Shown piece after piece: positions 21,141-32,655 of a DNA stretch of 64,000 bases. The notes beneath the pieces were generated by a model. The model was not told the origin of the DNA. It saw nothing but the letters and a program-made list of their open reading frames with translations, and did no database searches. A program made the position numbers and the translations under genes. The stretch is from Heloderma charlesbogerti (lineage: Eukaryota; Chordata; Lepidosauria; Squamata; Helodermatidae): assembly GCA_026122225.1 (NCBI GenBank), contig JANEZZ010001959.1:1993501-2057500 (forward strand). The letters are read 5' to 3'. The first letter of the stretch is position 1. Every line of letters begins with the position of its first letter.

Positions 21141-22255
21141 AATTCATATTAATTTACTTCTGTTGGCTCAATGCAAAAGAGGATTTTGTGTGGCACTACA
21201 ATAAGACTGAATGATAAAGGAGCTCAAGTTTCTTATTCTAGAACTGCAACTGCAACATGATGAACAAAAGAAAATATTCACTCACTACCACATTGAGATT
21301 TCCACCAGCAGGCATGCAGCAAGACATCTTGCTTTGGAACCTGAGATGCTGGGTGGGGATAAAATGGGCTGGGTGGTATGGTTCTGCAGTTCAAAACAAG
21401 TGGTATGAGGAAGGGTTAAGCACACTCTTCCAGCAACACAACTTCTTTGCACCAAATTGCATCTTCCCAACACCACTTCACAAAAGTAAAGATGTGTGGG
21501 TGAAGGTTTGTAAGCTCAGTTGCTTAACTTGATATTCCATGTAGTCCCCATGAGCACCTTTTAGAGGGGAAGAGGCACTGGCCTACAAATGAACTGAAAA
21601 TAAATTATTAAGCAACCCAGTTGTGCTCAAAATCAATACATTCCCCACTGGCTGTGTTTCTTGGTGCCTCTTAGAAACCCATGAAACCGATTATTTTCAA
21701 AACTTGCTTTGACATTTTTTTATTACTGGCACTATCCTCCACCCCAGTGGTGCTAGGAAAAATGGCTACAGCACTCCCCTCCTGCAGGTCATTAGTGGCA
21801 ACATCACTCTCATCCCTACAGCATCAGAGGAGACTCCCTCATTTCCAGTAGTTTAACTCATCCTACTAGGGACTGATGGAAGCAACAACAGGCACGCTTA
21901 TTGTTCTCCAAACTTAATCCCGTGATGTCTTCCCCTCCCTGAATATCACTTGCAAAACTGCAATTATGCTCTTGCTGCCAGCCCTCCAGCCCTAGAAAGG
22001 TCAACAGGTAAATACTTTCAGCAGCATGTTAATTTTTACCATTCTACTTAAGCTGGGAGGAAGAATTGTCAGTCCAATTTACTCCCAAACATGTATGTTA
22101 ATGTTCATGAGGACACTTGGTAACACTGTGCCACAAAGAGAGAGCAAATCAACAACAAATGATTTTAACAAAAGAAGAGCGCAATATTCTCCCAGGCATT
22201 TAATGACATAAGTTGGGTCATGTATGTCTGCTGTTTGAACAAGTCTATTAAAAAC
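21141..22255. other. No recognised feature
   Basis: Unique-looking DNA; short frames only. Confidence 0.4.
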
Positions 22256-22446
22256 AGTTTACTGATATTGTTTTTAGCTTTTTAAATGGTTTTTAAATTT
22301 TGTATGATAAAATCTTTTAGACTGTTTTTATCATAAAGTTTATTGTTGTATAATCCTGTTTGTGCACTTCTTATGAATTTTTGCGAACCGCCCAGAGAGC
22401 TTCAGCTATGGGGTGGTATAGAAATGAAATTAACAATAATAATAAA
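22256..22446 (+). repeat. LINE 3' end (CR1/L2-like)
   Basis: The hallmark 3' end GCGAACCGCCCAGAGAGCTT, GGGGTGGTATAGAAATG and AATAATAATAAA is preceded by an AT-rich 3' UTR. A similar end occurs at 49735-49955. Confidence 0.65.
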
Positions 22447-23916
22447 AGTAAACAGGGCTGCATCTAAACTATTTCCAGTGAATTCTTGTAACTAGAATTC
22501 TAAGTTACACATCATTATTAGGATAATGTTGGATGTAAAATGGACGCTATTTAAACATTCAAGAGCATTGTAATCCTGTCCTTGATATGGTTTCATAAGT
22601 ATTGAATTAGACTTCAAAACAGCCACATTTACACTAAGGGTTTTACCACACAGAGTCGTTTTTTTTGCTTTTAGGCAGTATCTGTACCAGGTTTTGTTTT
22701 CTGCAGTTTTGCAACTCACAATCCACACCAAGCCCCCCTTTTCTTGGTGGGCATAGTGGGATTTCCCATCCACAAAATTGGGGGGGGAGTCCATGACAGA
22801 ATGTGTCCAAGTGTCATTTCCCTCTCCCCGCCCCCTGCCAATACTATTGCTCTGTACCCTTCCCACAGTACCCTTTCTCCATTCTGGGCATGAACATTGG
22901 TGAGTGTAACTTGCTTGTGCACCCCACTTTTCTAAAACAAAAATGTTTTTTGACTGGAATTGCAGTATTTCAGAATTCTTTCATTGAAAAATATGGACTA
23001 CACAGCTTTCCTACGTCTGCTAACTTCCGGTTCAGTTTCCCAACAAACAGGGCTGCTGGAAAGGGATCCCACTGACAGGTGGCTGAGAGCAGACTCATAA
23101 GATTCCTCTGTCCCTGTGTTGTGAAAAGAAAGCCTCAGCGCACGCCCCCCATCATCACAAAGCTGTTTCACACAATCTTAATTTTTAAATTAAATTTATA
23201 GTCCTTGGGCAGGTCTATTCTTCTGTAACATCGCTAATATACATTAAAAAAAGCATCAAAGCAAACTAAAAAAAGTTAAGCTAGTGATTTCAGTACTGGT
23301 GCTAAACAAATGTTCCAGAGTAGAGCAGCCAAAGCAACAATTAATTGATTCCTAATGCCATTTTGAAGAGCTGGAAGGAGCTGTAGGACATGGGTCTACA
23401 ATAAGAAATACAGGACAAGCAATCAGGAAAGGAGTGGCATTTCTAACAGGTCATCCACCTTCCCCCAGGACCAATTCCTCCCACCCTGTTTCCATTCCGC
23501 ATTTTCCTGTCCGCACCATCAAAGAAAATTTGCAGGTATTCTGCTCCTTCTCTCCTTAACAGTTTTTCTGATTTTCTGCCTTAAGCAAAAGTCAGGAGAA
23601 TTGCTGGGAAAATGCAGGTGGATTACCAAAGGAAGATGAGATTATCTTGATCACTCGTGAAATATGAAGGAATTAGCCATGATGATTCCTCAGTAAGTCC
23701 TCATCTGGAAAAACTCTAATTTACTAAAGTTAAATTTACTAAAATGCAGCAAAATAATATTTCTCAAAAATAATGCAAAGGAGCAAAAACAATAAACTGG
23801 ACTAGTATAAATATGTCCTCAGTCCAAAGAACATGTTGAAGTATCAGATTTAACAGGCTGACTTTCTATCCAGACCAAGCCTGTACAGTCTACTGCCTTG
23901 GTCAGATAAAGCGAGA
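22447..23916. other. 3' flank of ARL14; no second gene
   Basis: This would hold the ARL14 3' UTR, transcribed leftward. I did not find a canonical AATAAA or ATTAAA on the minus strand in the first several hundred bases. The remainder is unique-looking. Confidence 0.35.
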
Positions 23917-24495
23917 TTAATCTTGCTTGAAAATAGCAAAAGCTTCTTGCTTAGATTTCATGAAGGACTTTGCAAACAATGCCACTTTCCTGAATGCTTC
24001 CAACAGGCCTTCCCCAGTAATTGCACAACAGGGCTGTACATACCAGTTTCGGTCATAGCAATGCTTCTTTACGTTGAGTCTCCTGGTTATTTCCTCAGCA
24101 CTCAAAGCTCCAGGAAGATCCTGCTTGTTTGCTAGCACAACCACAGGCATGTTCTTTGTCCTGTCATTCCTCAAAATAAGCTCCAGTTCTTTCTTTGACT
24201 CTTCCAAGCGCTGCTTGTCAGTACTGTCCACAACATAGACCAGGCCATGTATGTTTTCCAAATAGTTGCCCCAAATGCTCCGCATTTTGTGCTGTCCTCC
24301 AACATCCCAGAGGGTTATGGCAATATTTTTTCCTGTTTCAATCATCTCCACGTTGAAACCGATTGTTGGTGAGGTTAGGAAGACATCATTAAATTTTAGC
24401 TTGTACAACAGCGTAGATTTTCCTGCTGAATCAAGCCCAAGCATTAGAATCTGGACTTGTTTGGCTTTAGACTGTTTAGAATTTATGAGGCCCAT
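23917..24495 (-). CDS. ARL14: ADP-ribosylation factor-like protein 14
   Basis: An ARF-family small GTPase of 192 residues, the length of human ARL14, which it resembles throughout. The guanine-nucleotide motifs are all present: P-loop GLDSAGKST at 20-28, switch I threonine in PTIGF (43-47), WDVGGQ at 63-68, and NKQD at 123-126. Near the end are [14 protein letters not shown] and the C-terminal FKQD. Gly2 follows the start methionine, fitting N-myristoylation. I chose the ATG at 24493-24495 over the longer open frame because it gives the canonical MGLINSK N-terminus; the upstream extension lacks an ATG. A TTTTTTTTAAAG just upstream could be a 3' splice site for a non-coding exon. In mammals ARL14 acts in vesicle traffic, including MHC class II vesicle movement. 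The role here is inferred from the family. Confidence 0.93.
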   Translation of the reverse strand: MGLINSKQSKAKQVQILMLGLDSAGKSTLLYKLKFNDVFLTSPTIGFNVEMIETGKNIAITLWDVGGQHKMRSIWGNYLENIHGLVYVVDSTDKQRLEESKKELELILRNDRTKNMPVVVLANKQDLPGALSAEEITRRLNVKKHCYDRNWYVQPCCAITGEGLLEAFRKVALFAKSFMKSKQEAFAIFKQD

Positions 24496-25734
24496 TTTCT
24501 CCACAAGATGTTGTAGCTTCTTTAAAAAAAACACAACCTTATTTATTAGGCTGATTTCAATTTTTTGTGCGCAGTGATCTGTTTTCTGTGTGTCTCAGAG
24601 GAAGGATGGCAAGCAAAGAAGGAAAATAGGAGATCAGGCTTGTGCTATGTAACAAGAATAACAACATTCATGTAGTTGTCCTGTGACTTTATCAGTGTTG
24701 CAGTATGCAAACAGAATCTTATTAAAATACAACCTTCACTGCCTATTTAGAGGGTGTAGCTTAATTAAACAATGCTGAATCACACAAGCCAAAGGTTGAT
24801 CAGTGACAAAGTTGGCTGTATACAAAGATTTTATACTTACGTTTTGTCTTTAATATCACTCATAATATGTAGGCAGGTTTAGTTTTGCAATGCAGTTCTT
24901 ACAAAACCACTGTTACATTCTTAGGCTTTGCTTGTATTGCTCAAACATCTGCAATTGCCAATGATGTCAAAAATTCAACCCATTTTTGAAGCTTTCTCTG
25001 GTTACCCTTGCAAAGTCATCTCGTCATGTGTGTCTGTTGTTGTGGACATTTTTTCAACTGCTCTGCCCAGTGGACATGAAATAACTTACCGCTGCCCTTT
25101 GCCTCCTCTTCCCCAAGAGGTCTATGACAGTTCAAGACTGATAGCCAAGTTGCTATGGATCAAGAAGCTGTCAGAGGACAGGGTGAAGCAAGACAGTAGC
25201 ACGAAACCAATACAAGGAGGTTCATTATGAAGACATTGAGGGCTTCACTGAGGAGCTAGATCTCACACCTCTATCAAGACAAGTATACAAGTAGCCCCCT
25301 GACTATTGCAGACTGCATATTGCAGATATAGGGATTTTGACTGATTGAACTCCCTAATTGTTGAACTATTTCTTCAACATCCAGTTTTCAAAGAATTTTC
25401 AAAGAATTAGGGACTAATTGCTAAGTCTGGCAGACTTCAGCCTATTGGTGCAAAAGACACTGCTACCTAAAATATAAGAGGAAGGCCACCCTGGGGGTGG
25501 TGAGGAGCAGCAAGCTTCTGTTTAGGTTATATATAGATTTTGACTGGTGAGCTCACCATAGAAGTATATTTACCATGTTTTGTTTAAACATTCCATATTT
25601 TTTCTTGGATTGAGCTCAAAGCTAGCCATTTCTGTGAATTTGTAGCAGAAGCTGGCTGTACAAAGCTTTGATTGGCTGGAACCAGGATCCTCATGAAATT
25701 ACCTCTCCAGCTCAGTTTTTCAACTGTTTTAGAA
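24496..25734. other. 5' flank of ARL14; no recognised gene
   Basis: It probably holds the ARL14 promoter and any leader exon, but I cannot place them. The 100-codon plus frame at 24928 lacks recognisable features. Confidence 0.35.
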
Positions 25735-25862
25735 CTGATTATCATAGAGGTAGCTGTGTTGCAGCAAAAACAACATAGAGACCTGTGGCAGGTTAAAGAC
25801 AAACAAATTATTCTGGCATAAGCTTTCATGGACATTGTCCAGTTCATCAGATGCATGAAGTG
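25735..25862 (-). repeat. Interspersed repeat (GCTTATGCCAGAATAA family)
   Basis: In reverse it reads CTTCATGCATCTGATGAACT, GAAAGCTTATGCCAGAATAA, TTTGTCTTTAACCTGCCAC and GCAACACAGCTACCTC. I recognise this phrase as a widespread amniote repeat but am unsure of its class. Confidence 0.6.
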
Positions 25863-26012
25863 TTAACCCCAAATCGGCAAATTTGCCAATACGCATGCTG
25901 AGGGGGTGGGGAGATATAAACTCTGTTGTCAGAGGGAAGTGAAATATAAAAAAGTATAGACAGTGATTACCTTAACAGCTGCCACTCACAAAATGTTGTT
26001 AGGTGACAACAC

Positions 26013-27690
26013 AGACATTTATTTATTTATTTATTTATTTTATTAAATGTATTAATCGCCCATCTGGCTGGTCACCCAGCCACTCTGGGTGATGTACAGC
26101 ATATAATAAAACAGTTTAAAACAATAAAATTCTACAATAAAAACATTTTCTAAAATACCCTAACCCACCCCAAATGCCTGCCTGAACAACCACGTTTTTA
26201 ATGCACGACGGAAGCTCATTAAAGAGGGGGCATGGCGGAGTTCCCTAGGGAGGGAGTTCCACAGAGTGGGAGCCACCACAGAAAAGGCCCTCTCCCTCGT
26301 CCCCACCAGCCTAGCTGTCCTGGCTGATGGGACAGAGGGAAGGCCATCCGAGGATGATCTTGTTAAGCGCCCTGTCTGGTGTTGCTGGAGGTGCTCCTTA
26401 AGATAGGCTGCGCCGGAACCATATAGGGTTTTAAAGGTCAAAACCAACACCTTGAATTTGGCCCGGAAAACAACTGCTAACCAGTGCAACTCCTTCAGCA
26501 CTCGAGTGATGTGATCTCGCCGGCGGCTGCCTTTAATCAGGCGAGCCGTCGCGTTCTGTACCAGCTGCAGCTTCCGAACTGTCTTCAAGGGTAACCCCAT
26601 GTAGAGCGCATTACAGTAGTCTAAACGAGAGGAGACCAGGACATGTACTACCGATGGGAGCAGATGGTCGGGAAGGAAGGGGTGCAGCCGCTGTATCAGA
26701 TGGTGTTGATACAGCGCTGTCCGGCTCACAGCTGACACCTGAGCCTCCATGGACAGCTGGGAGTCCACAATGAATCCCAGGCTGCGGACCTGGTCTTTCA
26801 AGGGTAGCCATACCCCATTCAACACCAGGTCAACATCTCCCAGCCTCCTCTTGTCTCCCACCAAAAGTACCTCCATCTTGTCAGGGTTCAGCTTCAGCTT
26901 ATTCCTCCCCATCCAGCCACTCACCGTCTCCAGACATTTGGACAGAGATTCTACGGCCAACCTTGGTGAAGATTTGAATGAGAGGTAGAGCTGCGTGTCA
27001 TCCGCATACTGATGACACTGCACCCCAAACCTCCTGATGATAGCCCCCAGCAGCTTCACATAGATGTTAAATAGCATTGGGGAGAGGAAGGAACCCTGTG
27101 GCACCCCACAAGTAAGTGGCCACGGGTCCGAAACCTCCTCTCCCAGTGCTACCCTCTGGTACCTGCTGGAGAGGAAGGACCGGAACCACCGCAATACGGT
27201 GTCCCCAATGCCCAACCCCTCCAGGCGGTCCAGGAGGATACCGTGGTCAACAGTATCAAAAGCCACTGAGAGGTCAAGGAGAACAAGGAAGGAGCATTCA
27301 CCCCTGTCCAGAGCCCACCTCATATCATCCACCAAGGCGACCAAGGCCATTTCTGTCCCATGCCCAAGCCTGAAGCCTGACTGAAATGGGTCTAGATAAT
27401 CGGTTTCTTCCAAGTGTACCTTCAACTGCATCACCACCACCTGCACAATCACCTTGCCCAAAAATGGCAGATTTGAGACTGGGCGAAAGTTGTTCAGAAC
27501 TTGGGGATCCAAGGAGGGCTTCTTTAAGAGCGGTCTTATCACTGCCTCCTTGAGGGCTGATGGCATCACTCCCTCCTCAAGGGAGGTGTTCACCACCGCT
27601 CTGATCCCCTCACCCAGTCTCTCTCTGCAGCCCATAATGCTTGCAATGTTGAGCCGATTAACATATGTAGTGTGATAAAACAAACAAACA
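26013..27690 (-). mobile_element. CR1-type LINE, 5' truncated, RT frame open
   Basis: The 3' end carries an ATTT microsatellite (26013-26042) and AATCGCCCATCTGGCTGG. The ORF2 remnant follows directly. The endonuclease and the 5' UTR are missing, as usual for CR1. The uninterrupted frame suggests a fairly recent insertion compared with other LINE copies in the window. Confidence 0.88.
26160..27683 (-). pseudogene. CR1 LINE ORF2, reverse transcriptase part, 507 codons open
   Basis: It encodes the reverse transcriptase and C-terminal domain of a CR1-type ORF2 with no internal stop. Visible motifs are NNFRPVSNLPFLGK, the finger region FQSGFRLGHGTE, LLDLSVAFDTVDH (first catalytic Asp), CGVPQGSFLSPMLFN, and the active-site box YADD within CHQYADDTQLYLSF. 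The C-terminus ends RALKTWLFRQAFG. The apurinic endonuclease that should precede RT is absent, so it cannot transpose by itself. The open frame reaches the truncation point without an authentic start, so I treat it as a truncated mobile-element gene and not a host gene. Confidence 0.88.
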
Positions 27691-28984
27691 TTTGTCCTTA
27701 TTCAAACCACAATAAATAGAATGTAATCTCTTGATGAATTGTACTTCAGCACACATACACACCCATCAATACACACATGTATGCAAGTTTTATTAAACAA
27801 AACAGTCACCTCACATAATTAAATGGAGCAAGTAAAGATGAGCATCTGCAAGTGATAGTTATTTCTCATCACGGAGGCAATGGAACTTCACTCTAAATAA
27901 ATGCAGACAGGATTGAACCATTACAAGCATGCACCACAAACCAGACAGAAAACATATAATGTGATGAGACATCATTAATGTATCTTTCAAAATTGCTATT
28001 TTATTTGCTGTGTTCGCTCAGGAAGGAGTTAGTTTCTTTCATGCAAGGGAGGAACGTACAGAAGGGAAGGAGTTAACTTCAAAATCTGCAGTGATTCAAA
28101 TAATACAATAGGGAAGGGAAAGAGGAAGGAGAGTCTGATTGCTTATCAGCAGTACAAACAGTAAATCTGACTTGCTTGTAAGGGGCAGTATCCAATTGGG
28201 GCCTTCTGTGCATGGCCAGCCCTGCCAGCCCCAGTCCGCAAGTGCGCCCACCTCCTCACTGCTATTGCTGTTGCCCATTTGGTTGTCTCTGCCTCTGGGT
28301 CCATTTCGCATCACTTTCAGAGAAAGGGCAGGATATGGAGAGGTTACTGTTTTTGTCTTGGCTGCTTTCACTGCTTTCTCCTTCAAAGTGTGCAGGTTAA
28401 CAGGAAACAAGGAACAGATGCAGCAGGGTCAGGAGGCTCCAGGGAATGGTACTTGGCCCTTTACTGGGGAGTGGGCCTCAGCAGGTGACCAATGACATCA
28501 GCCTTTCACTTACATGGAAGGTCTTTGGCTGTATCAGATGGGGGCTCACACACGTGAGCTCTCCCTACCACAGCCAGCCCTACTATTATGCAGAGTGGGG
28601 TAAGAAAACAGACCAATGCTGAGTGCCTGAGATGGAAGCGGTGAAACCACATCCTGCCTTATCTTAGGCTACTGGTTGCAGAGCATGATGCTAAGCACCC
28701 ATATGTTTTCCCCTGCAGAAGGAAGAAAGTTTCTTGAGCTGTGAGTAATTTTGAGCAGGAATGGCTGCAAACTGTTCAAAGGGAAAGAAGAAGCCCCTCC
28801 TCCATTCAGGTTTTCCAGTCCAGTCAAACAGCAGCCTCCACAATTGTATTTTGCCTTTTAAAAAAATCCCCAAAACTGTGGAGAAATGGTACACACAACA
28901 TCACATACCTGGTATTTAAATTTTTGAAGCCCTTGACTTGATTGCTAATCATGTTGTTAATGTAACGTGTAGTTAGGCCCTTGT
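27691..28984. other. No recognised feature
   Basis: Unique-looking DNA between the CR1 and BovB elements. Short overlapping frames at 28096-28495 on both strands have no recognisable signature. Confidence 0.35.
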
Positions 28985-31637
28985 AGCAGAATTGCACTCA
29001 TAGTCAACAAAAGGGTGGGAAAAGCAGTACCGGGGTACAATCTTAAAAACGATAGAATGATCTCAGTACGAATCCAAGGCAAACCATTCAGCATCACAGT
29101 AATTCAAGTCTATGCCCCAACCACTGATGCCAAAGAAGCTGAGGTTGATCGGTTCTATGAAGACCTACAATACCTTCTAGAACTAACACCAAAAAAAAGA
29201 TGACCTCTACATCATAGGGGATTGGAAAGCTAAAGTAGGAAGTCAAGAAATAACCAGGATAACAGGCAAGCATGGCCTTGGTGTACAAAATGAAGCAGGA
29301 CAAAGGCTAATAGAGTTGTGCCAAGAGAACACGCTGATCACAGCAAACACTCTTTTCCAACAGCACAAGAGGCGACTCTACACATGGACATCACCACATG
29401 GTCAATATTGAAATCAGATTGATTATGTACTTTGCAGCCAAAGATGGAGAAGCCCTATACAGTCAGTAAAAACAAGACCTGGAGCTGACTGTGGCTCAGA
29501 TCATGAGCTGCTCCTTGCAAAATTTCGGCTTAAATTGAAGAACGTAGGGAAAACCACTAAACCATTCAGGTATGACCTAAATCATATCCCTTATGAATAT
29601 ACAGTGGAGGTGAGGAATAGATTTCAGGGAGTAGACCTGATAGACAGAGTGCCTGAGGAACTATGGACGGAGGTCCGTAACATTGTTCAGGAGGCAGCAA
29701 CTCAATCCATCCCAAAGAAAAAGAAATGCAAGAAAGCCAAGTGGCTGTCTGATGAGGCTTTACAAGTAGCTGAGGAAAGAAGGGAAGTGAAAAGCAAGGG
29801 CGAAAGGAGAAGATATACCCAACTGAATGCAGACTTCCAGAGAATAGCAAGGAGAGACAAGAAGCCCTTCTTAAATGAACAATGAAAAGAAATCGAAGAA
29901 AACAATAGAATGGGAAAGACTAGAGATCTCTTAAAGAAAATCGGAGAACTCAAGGGAACGTTTTGTGCAAAGACGGGCATGATAAAGGACAAAGAAGGCA
30001 GGGACCTAACAGAAGCAGATGAGATTAAGAAGAGGAGGAAAGAATACAAAGAAGAACTATACAGGAAAGATCTGTATGTCCCTGATAGCCATGATAGTGC
30101 GGTCACTGAACTTGAGCCGGACATCCTAGAGAGTGAAGTCAAGTGGGCCTTAGGAAGCATTAGTAACAACAAAGCTAGTGGAGATGACAGTATTCCAGCT
30201 GAGCTATTTAAGATCCTAAAAGATGATGCTGTTAAAGTGCTGCACACAATATGCCAACATATTTGGAACACTCAACAGTGGCCACAAGACTGGAAAAGGT
30301 CAGTTTACATTCCAATTCCAAAGAAGGGCAACGCCAAAGAGTGTTCAAACTACTGTACAATTGCGCTCATTTCACATGCCAGCAAGGTGATGCTCAAAAT
30401 CCTACAAGCTAGGTTTCAGCAGTATGCGAACCGAGAACTACTGGAAGTACAAGCTGGGTTTCGAAGAGGCAGAGGAACTAGAGATCAAATCGCCAACATT
30501 CGCTGGATCATGGAGAAAGCAAGAGAATTCCAGAAAAACGTCTATTTCTGCTTCATTGACTACGCTAAAGCCTTTGATTGTGTGGATCACAACCAACTGT
30601 GGCAAATTCTGAAAGAGATGGGAGTACCAGACCACCTTACCTGTCTTCTGAGAAACCTGTACGAGGGTCAAGAAGCAACAGTTAAGAACCGGACATGGAA
30701 CAACCGATTGGTTCAAAATTGGGAAAGGAGTACGACAAGGCTGCATACTGTCGCCCTGCTTATTTAACTTATATGCAGAGTACATCATGAGAAACGCCAG
30801 GTTGGATGAATCACAGGTCAGAATTAAGAATGCCGGGAGGATTATCAACAACCTCAGATACACAGATAATACCACCCTAATGGCAGAAAGCGAAGAGGAT
30901 CTAAAGAGCCTCTTGTTGAGGGTGAAAGTGGAGAGTGCAAAAGCTGGTTTGAAACTCAACATTAAAAAAACGAAGATCATGGCATCTGGCCCCATCACTT
31001 CCTGGCATATAGAAGGGGAAGAAATGGAAGCAGTGACAGATTTCATTTTCTTGGGCTCTAAGATCACCGCAGACGGTGACTGTAGCCATGAAATTAAAAG
31101 ACACTTGTTCCTTGGGAGGAAAGCTATGGCAAACCTAGACAGCATAGTAAGAAGCAGAGACATCACCTTGCCGACAAAGGTTCGTATAATCAAAGCTATG
31201 GTTTTCCCAGTAGCAACATATGGCTGTGAGAGCTGGACTCTAAGGAAGGCTAAGCGCGGAAGAATTGATGCTTTCGAACTGTGGTGCTGGAGAAGACTCT
31301 TACGAGTCCCCTGGACTGCAAGGAGGTCAAATCAGTCAATCCTAAAGGAAATCAACCCTGACTGCTCATTGGAAGGACAGATACTGAAGCTGAAGCTCAA
31401 ATATTTTGGCCTAATGCGAAGAGAAAAGTCACTGGAAAAGACCCTGATGCTGGGAAAGATTGAAGGCAAAAGGAGAAGGGGTCGGCAGAGGATGAGATGG
31501 CTAGATAGCATCACCGATGCAATGAATATGGACTTGAGCACACTCCAGGAGAGAGCGGAGGACAGGAAGGCCTGGCGTGCTATGGTCCATGGGGTCATAA
31601 AGAGTCGGACACGACTGAACAACTGAACAACAACAAT
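28985..31637 (+). mobile_element. BovB (RTE) LINE, near 2.65 kb, 5' truncated
   Basis: It ends with the BovB signature GAGTCGGACACGACTGAAC and an AACAACAACAA tail. The ORF2 remnant covers most of endonuclease, all of RT and the C-terminus. The 5' UTR, ORF1 and the N-terminus of the endonuclease are missing. Other BovB pieces lie at 21037, 39774 and 46813. BovB has a patchy, horizontally acquired distribution in squamates, snakes, ruminants and others (established knowledge). Confidence 0.9.
29015..31626 (+). pseudogene. BovB ORF2 (endonuclease-RT), broken
   Basis: Read across four frame segments, the order is endonuclease (VIQVYAPTTDAKEAEVDRFY, then IIGDWKAKVG and GSDHELL), RT (IPIPKKGNAKECSNY, FCFIDYAKAFDCVDH) and the C-terminal LWCWRRLLRVPWTARRSNQS block. 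Breaks: a frameshift in an A-run near 29195, a stop near 29409, a stop at ~29883, and a frameshift near 30690 just before RQGCILSP. The RT active box, normally YADD, reads YTDN near 30860, so catalysis would be lost even without the frameshifts. Confidence 0.88.
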
Positions 31638-31639
31638 TG

Positions 31640-31961
31640 TCATATCGAGGAGCTACTGGTGCATCACAGTTGTTCTCTTTTGTGCTTGGATTTCCTATCC
31701 TGACATAGCTCACTTCTATGCCTGGATTTCTTATCCAGGCTAGCAGGCCTTCTGCATTATGCCTCTTCAGTCGTAAGCTATTAGCCCAGCTTCTAGCTTC
31801 AGCTGTCTGCCTGGGAAACAGTTGGTGTTTACCTTTAGCGAAGAAGCCCATGGTCCTCTCATCAATGTCATCTGGCTTGGCTGCCTGCCAATGGTTGAGG
31901 CTAGTTCTTTCTCCGAGCTTGAGGGAAGGCATGGGAGGGGGTAATAAAGAGTCCACTAATG
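31640..31961. repeat. Left flank of the hAT insertion, possible LTR or repeat
   Basis: It starts TGTCATATCGAGG right after the BovB tail and contains TATCCAGGCTAGCAGGCC. On the minus strand there is an open stretch of about 90 codons around DDIDERTMGFFAKGKHQLF that I cannot assign. It and 35416-35690 were one sequence before the hAT element inserted. Confidence 0.3.
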
Positions 31962-32164
31962 CAGTGGTCTCCAGAGTGGTGTGCACAACAATTCATTCGT
32001 GTGTATGAGCCACCTGATAATTGAGCAGCCTCCCGCTGCCCCGATGAGCTGCCATTGTGTGCAGTGATGGGGGTGGTGGCACCAGTGGCAGCAGGATGGG
32101 ACGGGTGCCCAGAAAGAAGCTCCATGGCATTTCTCTCTGAGATCCACTCCTATCCTGCCTCTGC

Positions 32165-32646
32165 TGTGTCGGGTTCTCCACTCAATAAGGAATGAGGCTG
32201 GAGGTCGAGGTTGAGTTAAAACCCCTTTATTCATGCACGAAGGTTGATCGCCAACAGGTGGGAACAACAACCTTCTTCTAACAAACATACACTTATATAC
32301 CTTAGGTCCATATAATCAATCATCCTGTAGCCTAATGGCCAATCACATCATTACTCAAGATTTTCCTTATCATATGACAACTTCTAAATTAGTACAGACT
32401 TTGCAATGTTTACAAACACCGTTGGTTAGCAAGCAGCAACTTCTAACTGCAAGAACAGCAATTTCTAACAGTGAGGGGAAAACAGCAAACATCTGGTACA
32501 TTGCTCAACTTTCTGAGCAGCTTTACTAAGCTCCTTTCTCAAAAGGAGCTTAAGACCTGGAGACTTTGACCCTTAATTTAGGTTAAAGTGCACCAGGCCG
32601 AAATGCCTTTAGGATAATCAAATCCAGCTAATATATGGAATAAGCA
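32165..32646 (-). mobile_element. ERV 3' LTR, minus
   Basis: On the minus strand it begins TGCTTATTCC and ends CCCGACACA, giving TG...CA borders. A purine tract (GAGGGAAATTT) lies immediately before it. A TATATAA box (32293-32299) is followed about 65 bases later by AATAAA (32226-32231) and a short U5. The env stop codon lies 9 bases upstream, as in many simple retroviruses. The left flank ends CTCTGC, and the same six bases recur at 34880-34885, a weak hint of the other border. Confidence 0.7.
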
Positions 32647-32655
32647 AAATTTCCC

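Noticed and set aside
24496..24534. 13-residue N-terminal extension of ARL14
   Set aside because: It lacks an ATG and would remove the N-terminal glycine used for myristoylation in this family.
26611..27675. Plus-strand and alternate frames over the CR1 ORF
   Set aside because: They are shadows of the minus-strand reverse transcriptase.
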